Position numbers and translations under genes: made by a program. The notes beneath the pieces were generated by a model. It searched no databases. It was not told the origin of the DNA and saw only the letters and a list, made by a program, of their open reading frames with translations. A DNA stretch of 64,000 nt, taken from Pseudoips prasinana (Eukaryota; Arthropoda; Insecta; Lepidoptera; Nolidae). Within the stretch, counting starts at the first letter, position 1. Each line of letters starts with the position of its first letter. Of the stretch, positions 50,756-60,690 are shown piece after piece. The stretch is taken from positions 7,739,001 to 7,803,000 of the forward strand of contig OX621249.1 in assembly GCA_951640165.1 (NCBI GenBank), given 5' to 3'.

Positions 50756-51232
50756 TTCGGCAGGTTCGAATTCTGGGTTGGGTCGAAAAGCGTTACTGAA
50801 ATTTTTCTGTCAATGGACACACGCAGTTGTAGCCCGATGTCTGTTGGCGTAACTCCACGCCCGTGCCTCAGAGAAAAGTGATCGCACTTGCGCCTGTTCT
50901 CTCCCCGGACGTGTCGGAGAGCTTTATTTTGATTATAATATTCCCTAAATATGATTATGGATTTTTCAGTTAAGAATAAATTCTCGATATGAGTTTAACA
51001 TCTGGAAGTTGGTGGTATTTACACCCCCGTGTCTCGGAGAACATGAAAAGCCGTCTGTCCTATACCTGATCTCTTTCAAGTCAATAGTCACTAGTCGTCC
51101 CATCGAATCATAAGTGTGATGGAATATAAAGTGCTCCTGTGTTTGCGCAAACACTTGTGAACTATAATACGAGTATTATCTGCCGCGCAGATGGCTAATC
51201 TCCATTGAGATCAGCCACGAAAGACATATTAC
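50756..51232 (+). mobile_element. two SINE-D pieces in tandem, diverged
   Basis: 50756-50935 has AGGTTCGAATTCTGG, GTTGGGTCGAAAAGCG, GTAGCCCGATGTCTG, CCGTGCCTCAGAGAAAAGTG. 50996-51232 restarts at TCTGGAAGTTGGTGGTATTT and runs to CTAATCTCCATTGAGATCAG. The second piece overlaps the first in family coordinates, so these are two insertions rather than one broken copy. Confidence 0.7.
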
Positions 51233-51502
51233 TATATTTTACGTAGTTGGCTGGTTCGAAATCATAGGTTTTTATTTCAATAAAACACCTAGTTGTGTGA
51301 AATAAATAAATTTCTTTATCCGATAAAATTTGGAACCGACGAATCAAAGCAGATTGAATGATAAATATAATTAACGACTTATTCAATTAACTGAGCCAAT
51401 TGGCCATGATGATGAATTTGGACATTTTGAATTTAATCTACTTTGATCTTTTCTTTTTGTGAGTTTCTAATAAAATAAGACTGGACTGAGTGGTAAGTCT
51501 TA

Positions 51503-51691
51503 TCCTATTAATATGATAAATGGAAAAATTTGTGAGAATGGAGTATGGATATTTGTTACTCTTTCACTCAATAACTACTGAACAGATTTAGATGAATCGT
51601 TATAGTAATATAGCTTATACATATATCCGAATAACGTACAAGCTTTAATTTATAAAGTTTAACGCGGCTGTAACAGCTGGGCGCAGCTAGT
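51503..51691 (+). mobile_element. Helitron, diverged
   Basis: TCCTATTAATATGATAAATG to GCTGGGCGCAGCTAGT; the hairpin region (AACGCGGCTGTAACAGC) is eroded. Preceded by A. 189 bp. Confidence 0.65.
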
Positions 51692-51928
51692 AATGAAATA
51701 TTCACCAAAATTGCTAATTGGCTTATTGATGACACAAAATCTAAGGAATTTTGGACAAATTTCTAAATTAAAACTGAAATTTCTATTTAACCCCTTTTTA
51801 CATAATATTGAAACTGGTGTATTTAACTTTCTAATTGGTAATGGCAATATAGTTGCCATCATATTTTGAACTCCCTTGGTTTGTAATAAGAATCAAAATC
51901 AACCAATTTAAAACTTATCTACTACCAG

Positions 51929-52120
51929 TAGACTACATATGTAGTGCAGCGGCTAAGAGAGTCGCCTTGCCGCTTCGAATCCCGCGCCAGACAACTATTA
52001 GTGTGACCCATAAATAGTTATTCTGAGTCTGGATGTAATTTGTGTCCGTCTATTATATGTTTGTAAAGTACCCCGCGACACAGGGAATAGATTCCCTAGT
52101 GCAGGCGTTGTTTTTAAAAG
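51929..52120 (+). mobile_element. SINE-A, head damaged
   Basis: GACTACATATGTAGTGCAGC head with a deletion across the B-box arm (GCCGCTTCGAATCCCGCGCC), then the intact body to GTACCCCGCGACACAGGGAA and CAGGCGTTGTTTTT. Confidence 0.85.
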
Positions 52121-52463
52121 AAAAAAAAATGGGTTAAATCGCTCATTATTTGCTTGTACTTTGTAAAGTAGAATAAAATAGTCTGCAATAAACAAAATGT
52201 AGACGATATCATCTATTCTACGGCTATAATATTATTCTACGTATACAATATAATAAACATTGTAGACAATATCTATATATTTCAGATTTTTCCAACAGCT
52301 AGAAAGAGAGAGAAATATGTGTGGCAATTTTACGACCCCATTTCTATGGTGGTGGTAGGAATACTAATTTTGCCTTACCGTCGTATTTTATTTTGAACGA
52401 AGGAAAAGAAGAATATAATGTAGGGATACTCGTTTATTCCGGGAACCCATTGCACATCACTGA
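52121..52463. other. unassigned spacer
   Basis: Nothing recognised. Confidence 0.5.
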
Positions 52464-52705
52464 CGGGCCTGTTGGCGTGGTTGGCTTTCCCCCCCAAAGG
52501 TCGTGGGTTCGATTCCCACCCAGGACAGATTTTTTGTGAGCATGAACATATTTGTTTCTCCTGAGTCTGGGTTTAATTATCTATATAAGTTTGTAGTTAC
52601 AAAATAAAAGTAGTATATGTAATATATCAGTTATATGGTTTCCATAGTACAAGCTCTGCTTAGTTTGTGATCGGATGGCCGTGTGTAAATAATGTCCCAG
52701 GATGT
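52464..52705 (+). mobile_element. SINE-B
   Basis: GGGCCTGTTGGCGTGGTTGG, GGGTTCGATTCCCACCC, AGCATGAACATATTTGT, TATCTATATAAG, AGTAGTATATGTAATATATC, ATCGGATGGCCGTGTGTAAA, ATGTCCCAGGAT. Complete; the anticodon-arm region has a C-run (CCCCCCC). Confidence 0.9.
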
Positions 52706-53127
52706 CCCTGGATATCATTGTATCAGAAGTAGATGAAATTTAGACTACTCTTTATTTTATACACTCAAACAGGATAAATATATATAAAAATAATGCTATC
52801 TTCAACAATGGGCGGTCTTATCGCATTAAGCGATTTATTCCGGATAATCTTTGGATGCATAGGAGCTAACTATTTTACAAAGTAGGTAGGTATGTAATAA
52901 ACAAATGAAGAAGTGAAGAAAAAAGTTTATATTAACATTATTTTCTCATGTAATTATGTCGACATATTATCATGTATTTGGTATGTCTACATATATAATA
53001 AACAAAAAACTTTAATTAACATAACATAATATATACCTACATACTATAAATACAATATTGTGTATAGTACATAAAATAACAAAATACACATATAATATAT
53101 TAAATAGTCTTTAGTTTAACTACGTAG
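52706..53127. other. AT-rich spacer
   Basis: Nothing recognised. Confidence 0.5.
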
Positions 53128-53267
53128 GTACACACGCAGCATATCAAGCTACCCCAATCTGTCAAATTTCCCCAATTGAAAGTGAACCTTATGATTATGT
53201 GATAAAGTTGAAAATCTATAAAAGAAATTTGAGTGATTGGTGTAGCTGGATGTGCTAGCGTCTGTAC
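53128..53267. mobile_element. MITE-J copy 3
   Basis: 140 bp, GTACACACGCAGCA ... TGCTAGCGTCTGTAC, TA at both flanks. Interior AATTGAAAGTGAACCTTATG and ATAAAGTTGAAAATCTATAA as in copies 1 and 2. Confidence 0.85.
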
Positions 53268-53269
53268 TA

Positions 53270-53470
53270 CATACCGTGTCGTTACGGTGATTAATATCTC
53301 CACCCTATCTCTATATATATACAGGTGGCGTAAAACTTGTCCCAAAGGAATATCTACCAGAGAAAGGATAGGATCGTCTCTCTGAGTACGGTCATAAATC
53401 GAGACACAGTCTCTCTCAAATGGTTGAGTGATCATTGAGGGAGGTCTTTATCCAGAAGTGGAGGTTTTTT
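53270..53470 (+). pseudogene. RTE-2 tail, diverged
   Basis: AAAGGAATATCTACCAGAGA and the end TTGAGGGAGGTCTTTATCCA-GAAGTGGA follow the order of 10198-10435. Frames are broken. Confidence 0.5.
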
Positions 53471-54606
53471 GGTCGACATAATAAGACACTTCTTACATGT
53501 ACAAATGTTGAAATCGTTCTGAGTTCCTCTATAAATGTAAAAAGATAAATCAACAAAGGTTTCTCAAGTTTGCGTAAGTGAAGAAGTTGTGATCATATTA
53601 TGATAATTGGAATGTATGTTTTAACTTTTTTCCATAGAATTTTATCGGTACATATCACAGAAGATAAAATAATATATCAACTGTGTAATGTACGCAGATT
53701 TTTTCATAAAATAATTTAAATGTGTCATGTTATGATGGAATCATGATTTTCGATTAGATCCGAATTAAAATAAACAATTTAAAAAAAGTGTAATATGTTT
53801 AATAGCCATTCCGTAAAACCTATTTAGAGGTTGGATCTTAACCTTTTTAAAAAAGACATACGTTTTAATATGATAACTTATTAGAATCGATATATTGTAG
53901 CCTATTAAAAACAAAACAAATCATTATACAATTAAAATAACTTAACGATAACTTAACGAACGAACAAAGACAAAAAGGGAACGACGCCGCGACGTGTCTT
54001 TAGAACTTTTTTTTAATCGTTGTATGTTTTGTGCTCTGTCGAAGACATTCCTAATATGTGGTGATGACAGTATCATGTCCTCAAGAACAACTATCACTGT
54101 TGTTGCGCAATAAATGTCAAGTTTTATTTCTATCATCACGTATCCACTAGAAAAATTAGAGAAACATTAGGTTTATTTTTTAGGTTTAGACATGTATTTT
54201 CTCAAAAAGAATACAATATTAACTAACATAAGAAAAAGTAATAATTTTCTTGAAAGTAAAGTAATTGCTACAGATACACAGGCTGCATGCCTTTATTATA
54301 ATTAGATATACTATATTTATTATGTAGGTTATATCGTGTTAAGAAAAGAAACATTGGGAACAAAACAATAGCTATAAATATGTATGAAAACGAAATAAAT
54401 GGATATAATATATTATGTAACGTAATAGTAATCTGCAGCGTATTTCATTTTTAAAATTCACTTAGTACTTCGTAAATTAAGTTTAATTAATTGAAATGGA
54501 CATTGGGAGCTTCGCTTAAGTACTAAACTAGAGTGCTTGTACTTCATACGGACTGTAAAGAAGATTGAAATTCCCTAGACGGTGGAGTTGGATGACTCAG
54601 GACCAG
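53471..54606. other. 1.1 kb without firm feature
   Basis: AT-rich. A 65-codon minus ORF at 53942-54139 is basic toward its end (SSKDTSRRRS) but has no domain. Nothing called. Confidence 0.4.
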
Positions 54607-54861
54607 TTAATCGTTAATACAGTAAGCATTAAAACTTGTAAAAACGGACCGTACCAAATTTTTTACACAAATGTATGCCTTTGGTTGCACCAGGACGATG
54701 TTATAGATACTCGTGCCAAACAGATTCTGCAATTTATCTATGTTGAAGGGTTGGACAGGGAAGTTCAGTTGGAGCGGCAAGCACAATAGTCCATCGCTGG
54801 TCCTGGTAACACTTGGCACCAACGCGGAAAAGGACGCATCGGGGCATTGTTTCATTTTCAA
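54607..54861 (-). CDS. protein-like ORF, possible decayed gene (part 2)
   Basis: 84 residues on the minus strand ending TAA. Composition is protein-like with hydrophobic and aromatic residues evenly placed (LLCLPLQLNFPVQPFNIDKL, FGTSIYNIVLVQPKAYICVK). It directly follows 54858-55043 in a different frame, as a single frameshift would produce. Plus-strand ORFs at 54565-54789 and 54713-54910 overlap and are equally unrecognised. Identity unknown; cellular, transposon or endogenous viral origin are all open. Confidence 0.3.
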   Translation of the reverse strand: MKMKQCPDASFSALVPSVTRTSDGLLCLPLQLNFPVQPFNIDKLQNLFGTSIYNIVLVQPKAYICVKNLVRSVFTSFNAYCIND

Positions 54862-55043
54862 AAACTGGTGTAAATGCGAGTTTTTATGTGTAAATATGGT
54901 GAATGTTTAGACATAACATCTTCGACAGTGAATACAAGTGGAGGAATGTGCCATATTGCCGTGAATTGCGATTTTCTGTGTTCAATGAAAAACTCCATAT
55001 GAGCCTCTAGTAAAGTCTCCATTGGTTTCCTGGGGTAGGACAA
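54858..55043 (-). CDS. protein-like ORF, possible decayed gene (part 1)
   Basis: On the minus strand METLLEAHMEFFIEHRKSQF, then TAIWHIPPLVFTVEDVMSKH and HIKTRIYTSF, ending at a TGA that overlaps part 2. Just upstream of the first Met the DNA reads TTCTTGTCCTACCCCAG|G, a pyrimidine-rich 3' splice-site-like sequence, and an in-frame stop precedes it. Hence either an internal exon or a remnant. No family recognised. Confidence 0.3.
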   Translation of the reverse strand: MSYPRKPMETLLEAHMEFFIEHRKSQFTAIWHIPPLVFTVEDVMSKHSPYLHIKTRIYTSF

Positions 55044-55249
55044 GAACTATGACATGACTCAGACAGACTTTACTTGACATTGACTTAATGACTAGTATTA
55101 AATGATATAAAATATATTTTACTGTATGCTCATAAGGCCGAAGAAGCCGTGAAACTGAATTAAGAAAAAATACCAGGACCTTCGGGGACTGAAAATAGCC
55201 GCCACAAGAAGATTAAGAATGAGAATGCCTTCGCTATCGGCACTATATT
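55044..55249. other. spacer with a short Q-type repeat
   Basis: 55127-55148 (GCTCATAAGGCCGAAGAAGC) recurs at 57987-58006. Ends in AAGAAAAAA like that copy. Otherwise unassigned. Confidence 0.5.
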
Positions 55250-55375
55250 CTTTCTCGTACTTAATTGTTTACCGTATGGGCTGTGATTAGCGTAGTATCA
55301 GAGTTGTTCAAGCAGCTCAAATGACGTCCAAAATTGCTTAACGTGCCCTCCGGAGTCACGCTAACCGATTTCTCT
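55250..55375 (+). mobile_element. foldback element I, left end
   Basis: TTTACCGTATGGGCTGTGAT, TATCAGAGTTGTTCAAGC and TGCTTAACGTGCCCTCCGGA match the first 130 bp of 59755-60235. Confidence 0.65.
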
Positions 55376-55427
55376 TTAAACTATAAAAAATATGTAGCGT
55401 AATGCATTATCCGATTTTGTCTATCAT

Positions 55428-55614
55428 TTGAGGGGATATACCATAATCACCATGCTTGGCAGACGGGTTGGCGAACGGTGTAAGATAGTCATAGAACCCA
55501 GGAAAACCCACCAGGCACTGTACAAGGTACACCGACAATCTTGCAAGAGTCGCGGGTCATTGGGGGAAGCCTTTGCTCAGCAGTGGACGTCTTTCGGTAG
55601 ACTTGATGATGATG
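55428..55614. pseudogene. RTE-2 piece fused to RTE-1 tail
   Basis: 55433-55500 (GGGGATATACCATAATCACC, GCTTGGCAGACGGGTTGGCG) is RTE-2 in minus sense. From about 55505 the plus strand reads the RTE-1 end (CACCGACAATCTTGCAAGAG, CAGCAGTGGACGTCTTTCGG, GATGATGATG). No target duplication found at the join. Confidence 0.6.
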
Positions 55615-56225
55615 AATGTATTTTTGTTATCTTCTATTTGTCCTAATAAACTATTTATTCGTCGTAGTGGTTTTATCTATATATGTGTTTAGTCAAAAAG
55701 TGCGCTTTAGACCACACTGGTAACTGGATATCAGGTTAAAAGGGAGAACGAACATGTGTGCTTGTACCTCTCTCTCTCGCCCTTTGTAATATACAAAATG
55801 AATCTCAGACTCTTTCTATCTACACTAACTTATATCTCTATCTCAACTTCCGTTCGCCTCACCCAATCACACATTTCGTAACGCTCTCGTCACGCATTCA
55901 CCAGCTTACACCCCAAGCTAGCTAGGGTAGGATCCTCAGCGGCGAGGATCGCGTTGCCCCCTTAACACGTGATCGGTAATCCCGTGCAAGTGATCTGACC
56001 CCCATTTCGAATTCCATCTTTTTACTTCAGCGGCCGCCTGAGATGTGGCCCATAACGGTGCCCTCAGGTATTAGTCGTTTAAATTAAGCTACTGGTTGAG
56101 AGCCTTTTGCGCTAGCCAACTGCTCGTTGTTTTCAATTCTTTAATTTTATATACTATTGCTAAATGTAACAATAATAGCTTAGTAACTTGCTATTTATTA
56201 TTTATTTAAGAATATTAAAAATACA
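55615..56225. other. unassigned; mixed composition
   Basis: 55750-55990 is CT-rich on plus with GGATCCTCAGCGGCGAGGATC (an 8-bp-arm hairpin near 55930). It could be untranslated leader sequence of the LTR-like element that follows, but no boundary is visible. Confidence 0.35.
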
Positions 56226-56380
56226 TGTGACGAAACAGACCGCACGGACGGACTAATTTAAAATATTTTGTTACTTTAATTACTGTTTTTAAACTATGTT
56301 TATGTGATACATTGTGAGCTTGACAAGTACAAGTGTATATAAATACCCAAGTGCTGAATAAATTTCATTATTTCAAGTCA
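56226..56380 (+). promoter_or_regulatory. LTR-like promoter, second example
   Basis: TGTGACGAAACAGACCGCAC opens a stretch with TGTATATAAATACCC (TATA box near 56336) and CTGAATAAATTTC (AATAAA near 56356). The TG start and TATA/AATAAA order fit a short LTR. A tandem array starts where coding would be expected; no primer-binding site or partner LTR seen. Confidence 0.4.
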
Positions 56381-56911
56381 AGCATGCCTGACACAAGCAG
56401 CAGCTGTACCTACCTTATAATATGTATCATGGCACAGTTACGGCCTGAGCCTGAGCCATCTTTAAGTTAGAGAGCCCAAAATAGTCCCTAGAGTAGATAA
56501 AGGAATGAGCATGGACACTGAAGGATTATGCCTCGAGTTTAAACGCCTTCCACAAGCATGCCAATCACAAGCAGCAGCTGTATCTTTAGCTAACCTTATA
56601 ATATGTATCGTGGCACAGTTACAGCCTGAGCCATCTTTAAGTCAGAGAGCCCAAAATAGTCCCTAGAGTACATAACCGAATGAGCATGGACACTGAAGGA
56701 TTATGACTCGAGTTTAAACGCCTTCCACAAGCATGCCAGTCAGAAGCAGCAGCTGTATCTTTAGCTGAACCTTATAATATGTATCATGGCACAGTTACGG
56801 CCTGAGCTTGAGCCATCTTTAAGTTAGAGAGCCCAAAATAGTCCCTAGAGTACATAACGGAATGAGCACGGACACTGAAGGATTATGCCTCGAGTTTAAA
56901 CGCCTTCCACA
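56381..56911 (+). repeat. three-copy tandem array, 174-182 bp unit
   Basis: Units start at 56381, 56555 and 56730, each opening AGCATGCC and containing AAGCAGCAGCTGTA, CCTTATAATATGTATC, GGCACAGTTACGGCCTGAGC, CCCAAAATAGTCCCTAGAGT and GGACACTGAAGGATTATG. A 53-codon frame (56505-56666) crosses the first junction, but unit lengths are not multiples of three and copies carry stops, so it is not a coding repeat. Confidence 0.93.
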
Positions 56912-57237
56912 AATGATACGCCTCCTTTTGTCCCATGCCACTATTTTGTGAAAAAGTTTCTAGGAAAATGTCGGATTTTTTGACGTATCACTGAAGTTTG
57001 AACTAAATTGTGTTTGTTCTTGGAGTTTTGGGTGACTGATGTTTTTGTATTTTTAGGAGATTTTACCCTAAATAAACAACTGTATTTTGGTACGAGATGT
57101 TTATGCCAGCCATTTTGCACGTCCTTTTAAGACGTTTATTTCATGCAAATTCTATTTACATACTCGCCTGTTAGTTACGCCACAACTTAATTCATAAGTT
57201 TCAGAAATCTTTAAAATTAGTAGTATATATTTTAGTG
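56912..57237. other. unassigned spacer
   Basis: Nothing recognised. Confidence 0.5.
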
Positions 57238-57325
57238 CGAGTGGGAATCGAACCTAGGAACAACGGGGCAGCCGGCCGCGACGCCATGTGCGTTTACTGC
57301 CCCGCCACCGCACCGTGGTGTTCAG
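57238..57325 (-). mobile_element. tRNA-like SINE head
   Basis: On the minus strand GGTGCGGTGGCGGGGCAGTA (A box) and CTAGGTTCGATTCCC (B box) about 40 bp apart, GC-rich between. Body not recognised. The ends do not pair as a tRNA acceptor stem. Confidence 0.6.
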
Positions 57326-57364
57326 ATTCGTAGGATTCAATAGAAAATATAATGGATTATTTTT

Positions 57365-57528
57365 TAGTGTTTGTTGTTATAACAGAAATACATCATCTGT
57401 GAACATTTCAACTGTTTAACTATCACGGTTCATGAGATACAGCCTGGTGACAGACGGACAGACAGAGAGACAGCGAAGTCTTAGTATAGGGTAGGTTTTA
57501 CCCTTTGGGTGCGGAACCCTAAAAATAA
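57365..57528 (+). repeat. repeat P 3' part
   Basis: ACAGAAATACATCATCTGTG, AACTATCACGGTTCATGAGA, CCTGGTGACAGACGGACAG and GGTGCGGAACCCTAAAAAT. Confidence 0.8.
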
Positions 57529-57968
57529 AACGATTTGTCTGATGCTTATGTTGCTATTTATAGCCAGGATCGACTGATTAAAAGCGGGTAGATGATCAAA
57601 AGGAGACGGGGATGTCTGGGCCTGACTGTAATAAGTTGAGATATGGTTTAAAAAAAGCGTTACATTTTTCTATTTCAAACTGTAAAAAATTGACCCAATT
57701 TACAATCTGGAAAACAAGAAATCTCAAAATAAGTTTAAGTCACGAATTAAATTGGTTGTTGATTACTATAATCGTTTAACATTAATGAGTTCAAACAATG
57801 TAATATAAAAACTCTTGCACCAGATAACTGATTTAATCATAATAATTATTAAGTAGGTACATTAACATAATGTCAACAGTAAAAAATTAAATACCAACAA
57901 AATAAATAGAAATCATAACATTGGTTATCGTTTAAATCGATTTATTAGTTATTGGCAACTATATTTTT
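57529..57968. other. unassigned spacer
   Basis: AT-rich; nothing recognised. Confidence 0.5.
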
Positions 57969-58045
57969 AATCTATGCTGACAGCTGGCTCATAAGGCCGA
58001 AGAAGCCAGAGCCGAAAACATTATAAAAAAAATCTATGCTGACAG
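57969..58045 (+). mobile_element. repeat Q: 47-bp retroposon insertion, 15-bp target duplication
   Basis: AATCTATGCTGACAG flanks a 47-bp insert (57984-58030) that starts CTGGCTCATAAGGCCGAAGA and ends in AAAAAA. Long perfect duplication plus A-tail indicates target-primed insertion of a very short RNA copy. A related sequence lies at 55127-55165. Confidence 0.92.
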
Positions 58046-58808
58046 TGACTGGTGACAGATTTTGAATCCTAATCAGGGGGTACAATCTTAGTGATTATTT
58101 TCATGGAATCTAGTAAAAATAAAGAAACCAAATATTATAGGTCTGGTTTTATACTGACAATCTAAACATGCCTACCATATTTAATTTAGTCGTACAAAAA
58201 TGTATGTACCTAATGTAGTATCTCCAGTTAGGAATAAAAGATGTCGCTACTGTTGGTATAAACCATATAAATCTAAAAATCAGTTAAACTTCTCAAGATA
58301 CTAATAGTACAGATATCATTTGTTTTAGTGAGTATAATAAGCTGACAATTGTAAATTTGATGTTGCCATTATTATCGTACCGTTTCCATTTGATAGATTT
58401 ATTCTAATCATGGGATTAATTATATTTTATTGATATAATACCTTACAACCAATTAATATATTATATTACACTTATTTAATGTACTGGGTAATATATTAAT
58501 GGTGGATATGACATAAAAAATGCGTAAACTATAAATTTAATATGGGTTGTTTCTTCTTTCTATACATATCTGCGGCAACATTGGTCGTTGTCAATGTCAA
58601 GTGTCCATGTCACCATCGACACCAAACATACCGGCATTATTTTGTATTATTATTTACAAATAACATTGTAAATAATTCACTATTTGCCAAAGACTACTAT
58701 ACACTATTTGCTCCGTTCATTCGTTGAGTTGAGTTCTATCTCCTCCGATTTGCGTTAGGTGTATCTACGTGGACTCTTTTAGTTTTAGTGCTTTAGTTTT
58801 AAATCACA
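58046..58808. other. unassigned; leader region of THAP-like ORF
   Basis: AT-rich. 58542-58727 has a 61-codon ORF with a hydrophobic start but no other support. 58720-58808 is the presumptive untranslated leader of the next feature. Confidence 0.35.
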
Positions 58809-58874
58809 ATGTCCATTAAACGTTGTTGTGTTCCTAAGTGCATGAAAGATAAAGGCCAAAAAATATGCCAGTAA
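58809..58874 (+). CDS. THAP-like zinc-finger N-terminus, possible first exon
   Basis: ATG opens MSIKRCCVPKCMKDKGQK and closes at TAA 58872-58874. M-x-x-x-R-C-C-V-P-x-C at the protein start is the first half of the C2CH zinc-binding module of THAP domains, which bind DNA in regulators and P-element-like transposases. The domain normally needs about 80 residues, so this is truncated unless spliced: ATATGCCA|GTAAAG offers a good 5' splice site 4 bp before the stop. The second exon (HRFP-type block and C...H) was not found downstream. Either a real first exon of an off-window gene or a dead transposon end. Confidence 0.4.
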   Translation: MSIKRCCVPKCMKDKGQKICQ

Positions 58875-59754
58875 AGCTTCTAAAAGAAAAATATAAAGTA
58901 CTACATACTATTTAATTGTTTTATTTTGTAAGTATTTACCCTGAGAAAATCCGAGTAAAAATCTAATATAAATACGAGTAGTAAAAATATGTATTGGCAT
59001 AGACTTATGAATAAAGTTGCCACTCAGGAAATACAGATGGCGTTTTCATAAATGTATGATTACTAGAATTTCCTTACGAAGCGGTCGAGATTGACCTCTA
59101 TTTCCGTATATAAAATGTACTCTATGATCCTAATCTATGATAGACTCGTTTCTTGTATCGTTTAGTGCGTGTGTGATTTGAGTATTTTTTTATTGTTTTG
59201 TTTATATATCCCTCGACAACTGAATTCTCTCTACGGACTTCTGATATTGCTTAACGTGTACGACGTTTGCTAACATACTGGACACGGATAACTATTAAAT
59301 AGCAATCGCTCTTAAAAATCAGCTGTTAAGTATAGGTTGGTACATAACCTCTCTATTAAGTACTAAATCTTTTATAACTCTGCTCACAGATTGAAAAAAT
59401 CCATGATTTTTTTTGTGATTGGCTGATAATTTATAGACCCAATATTTGAAACCACTTTTATCTTTTTACATCCTAGCCCAATATTGTATGGATAGGTTTC
59501 CGTCTCCTTTCAGCCACTTCATCAACCTATATAGGTCACCGGACGTCTAGGCACTAAACTCAACCGATCGCCTAAATTAAATTAAAATTATATTTATTCA
59601 GCACTTACGTCTATTGAGTACGGACCCCAATTTGGGGTTCTGCTCAAGTTTATAATCAAATTTAAGTTGTAAATCCGGTAAGACCACACATTTTAAAAAG
59701 TCATTATTAATCTCAAAGAACGTAACCATTTACATAATACAGCAGAAAATTACT
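58875..59754. other. unassigned spacer (intron of THAP-like gene if real)
   Basis: No continuation of the THAP domain seen. AT-rich with no repeat family recognised. Confidence 0.45.
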
Positions 59755-60235
59755 TGCTTACTTACTTATCGTATGGGCAGTGGTTACCCTAGTGTCAGAG
59801 TTATTCAAGCTGCCTAGTAGGCCTCTGACATGGCTTAACGACTGTTGCCTAATGGACCTACCCGGACCGACAGCTTAACGTGCCCTCCAAAGCACGGAGA
59901 CGTTCATAAATTAAACCACTCTACGTTAAGCTACTAAGCTCGCGGTCAGTCCATAGATAGAGCTAAACCTCGCCAATCACTTAGGGACCGGTGACAGCAG
60001 ATGCTCTGCCAGATGGCTATGAGCGCACTAATAATATTGAACAGACAGTTGCTCTCACCTGATACCACCTAAGTATGCGGTCACTCTATGGATTGGTGAC
60101 CACTAAAGTGGTTTAATTTCATGGGTGTGCTTGGCAGGGCACGGTCCCCGTCATAATCAATTGATTGATCGTTAAGCCATTTCAGAGGCCTACTGGGTGA
60201 CTAGACACCTTACCCATACGATACGAAGTGGAACT
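59755..60235. mobile_element. foldback element I, full length
   Basis: About 480 bp whose halves are imperfect inverted copies: GTATGGGCAGTGGTTACCC, TAGGCCTCTGACATGGCTTA and GTCCATAGATAG on the left; ACTCTATGGATTGGTGACC, GTTAAGCCATTTCAGAGGCC and CTTACCCATACGAT on the right. Non-coding. It supplies the consensus for the pieces at 39666, 44675 and 55250. Confidence 0.8.
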
Positions 60236-60237
60236 AT

Positions 60238-60419
60238 TCATTTTCTAATTCCTCCTTTTCTTCTTTCTGTCTAAATTCGTTGCGGGATCCAAGACAGTTA
60301 AAGCGATTCCCCGGGACATGCCTGAGGCTCACCGCTCAGTGTCATTTCATTGTGTGCCACTGATGATCCTGGCTTATAGGAGTTGCAGTGGTGGGTAAGA
60401 GGGAGGGGCTAGTTCCGAT
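60238..60419 (+). repeat. repeat H, best copy
   Basis: TTTTCTAATTCCTCCTTTTC, AATTCGTTGCGGGATCCAAG, GCGATTCCCCGGGACATGCC, CACCGCTCAGTGTCATTTCA, CTTATAGGAGTTGCAGTGGT and GGGAGGGGCTAGTTCC. Adjoins foldback I directly. Confidence 0.8.
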
Positions 60420-60690
60420 TACCCATACGATGAAGGAACGAAAGAATTCAATACCTATACGTACTGAAATTTGAAAAAGGCAAATGTCAAGGTCACGAAC
60501 CCGACGCCCTTTCTAGTATAACATATTAATATCGTTATGGGAATTGAAATCGATTTCATTTGACATTGATAACGTGTTATGTAATTTCGTATATATGTTA
60601 GTCTCTGTAATAGGAAAATAATAGACTATTATTAAAGTTGTGAGTTTGAAATATAAATGGCTTATTGGGTTTAAGCAACGCGTGTAATGC
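60420..60690. other. unassigned spacer
   Basis: Nothing recognised. Confidence 0.5.

Noticed and set aside
54565..54910. Plus-strand ORFs of 74 and 65 codons as the coding strand
   Set aside because: Possible, but the minus strand gives longer, better-composed frames with an acceptor-like site; neither is proven.
58542..58727. 61-codon ORF with hydrophobic start as a secreted peptide
   Set aside because: Only the first residues fit a signal peptide; no cleavage-like site, cysteine pattern or other support.
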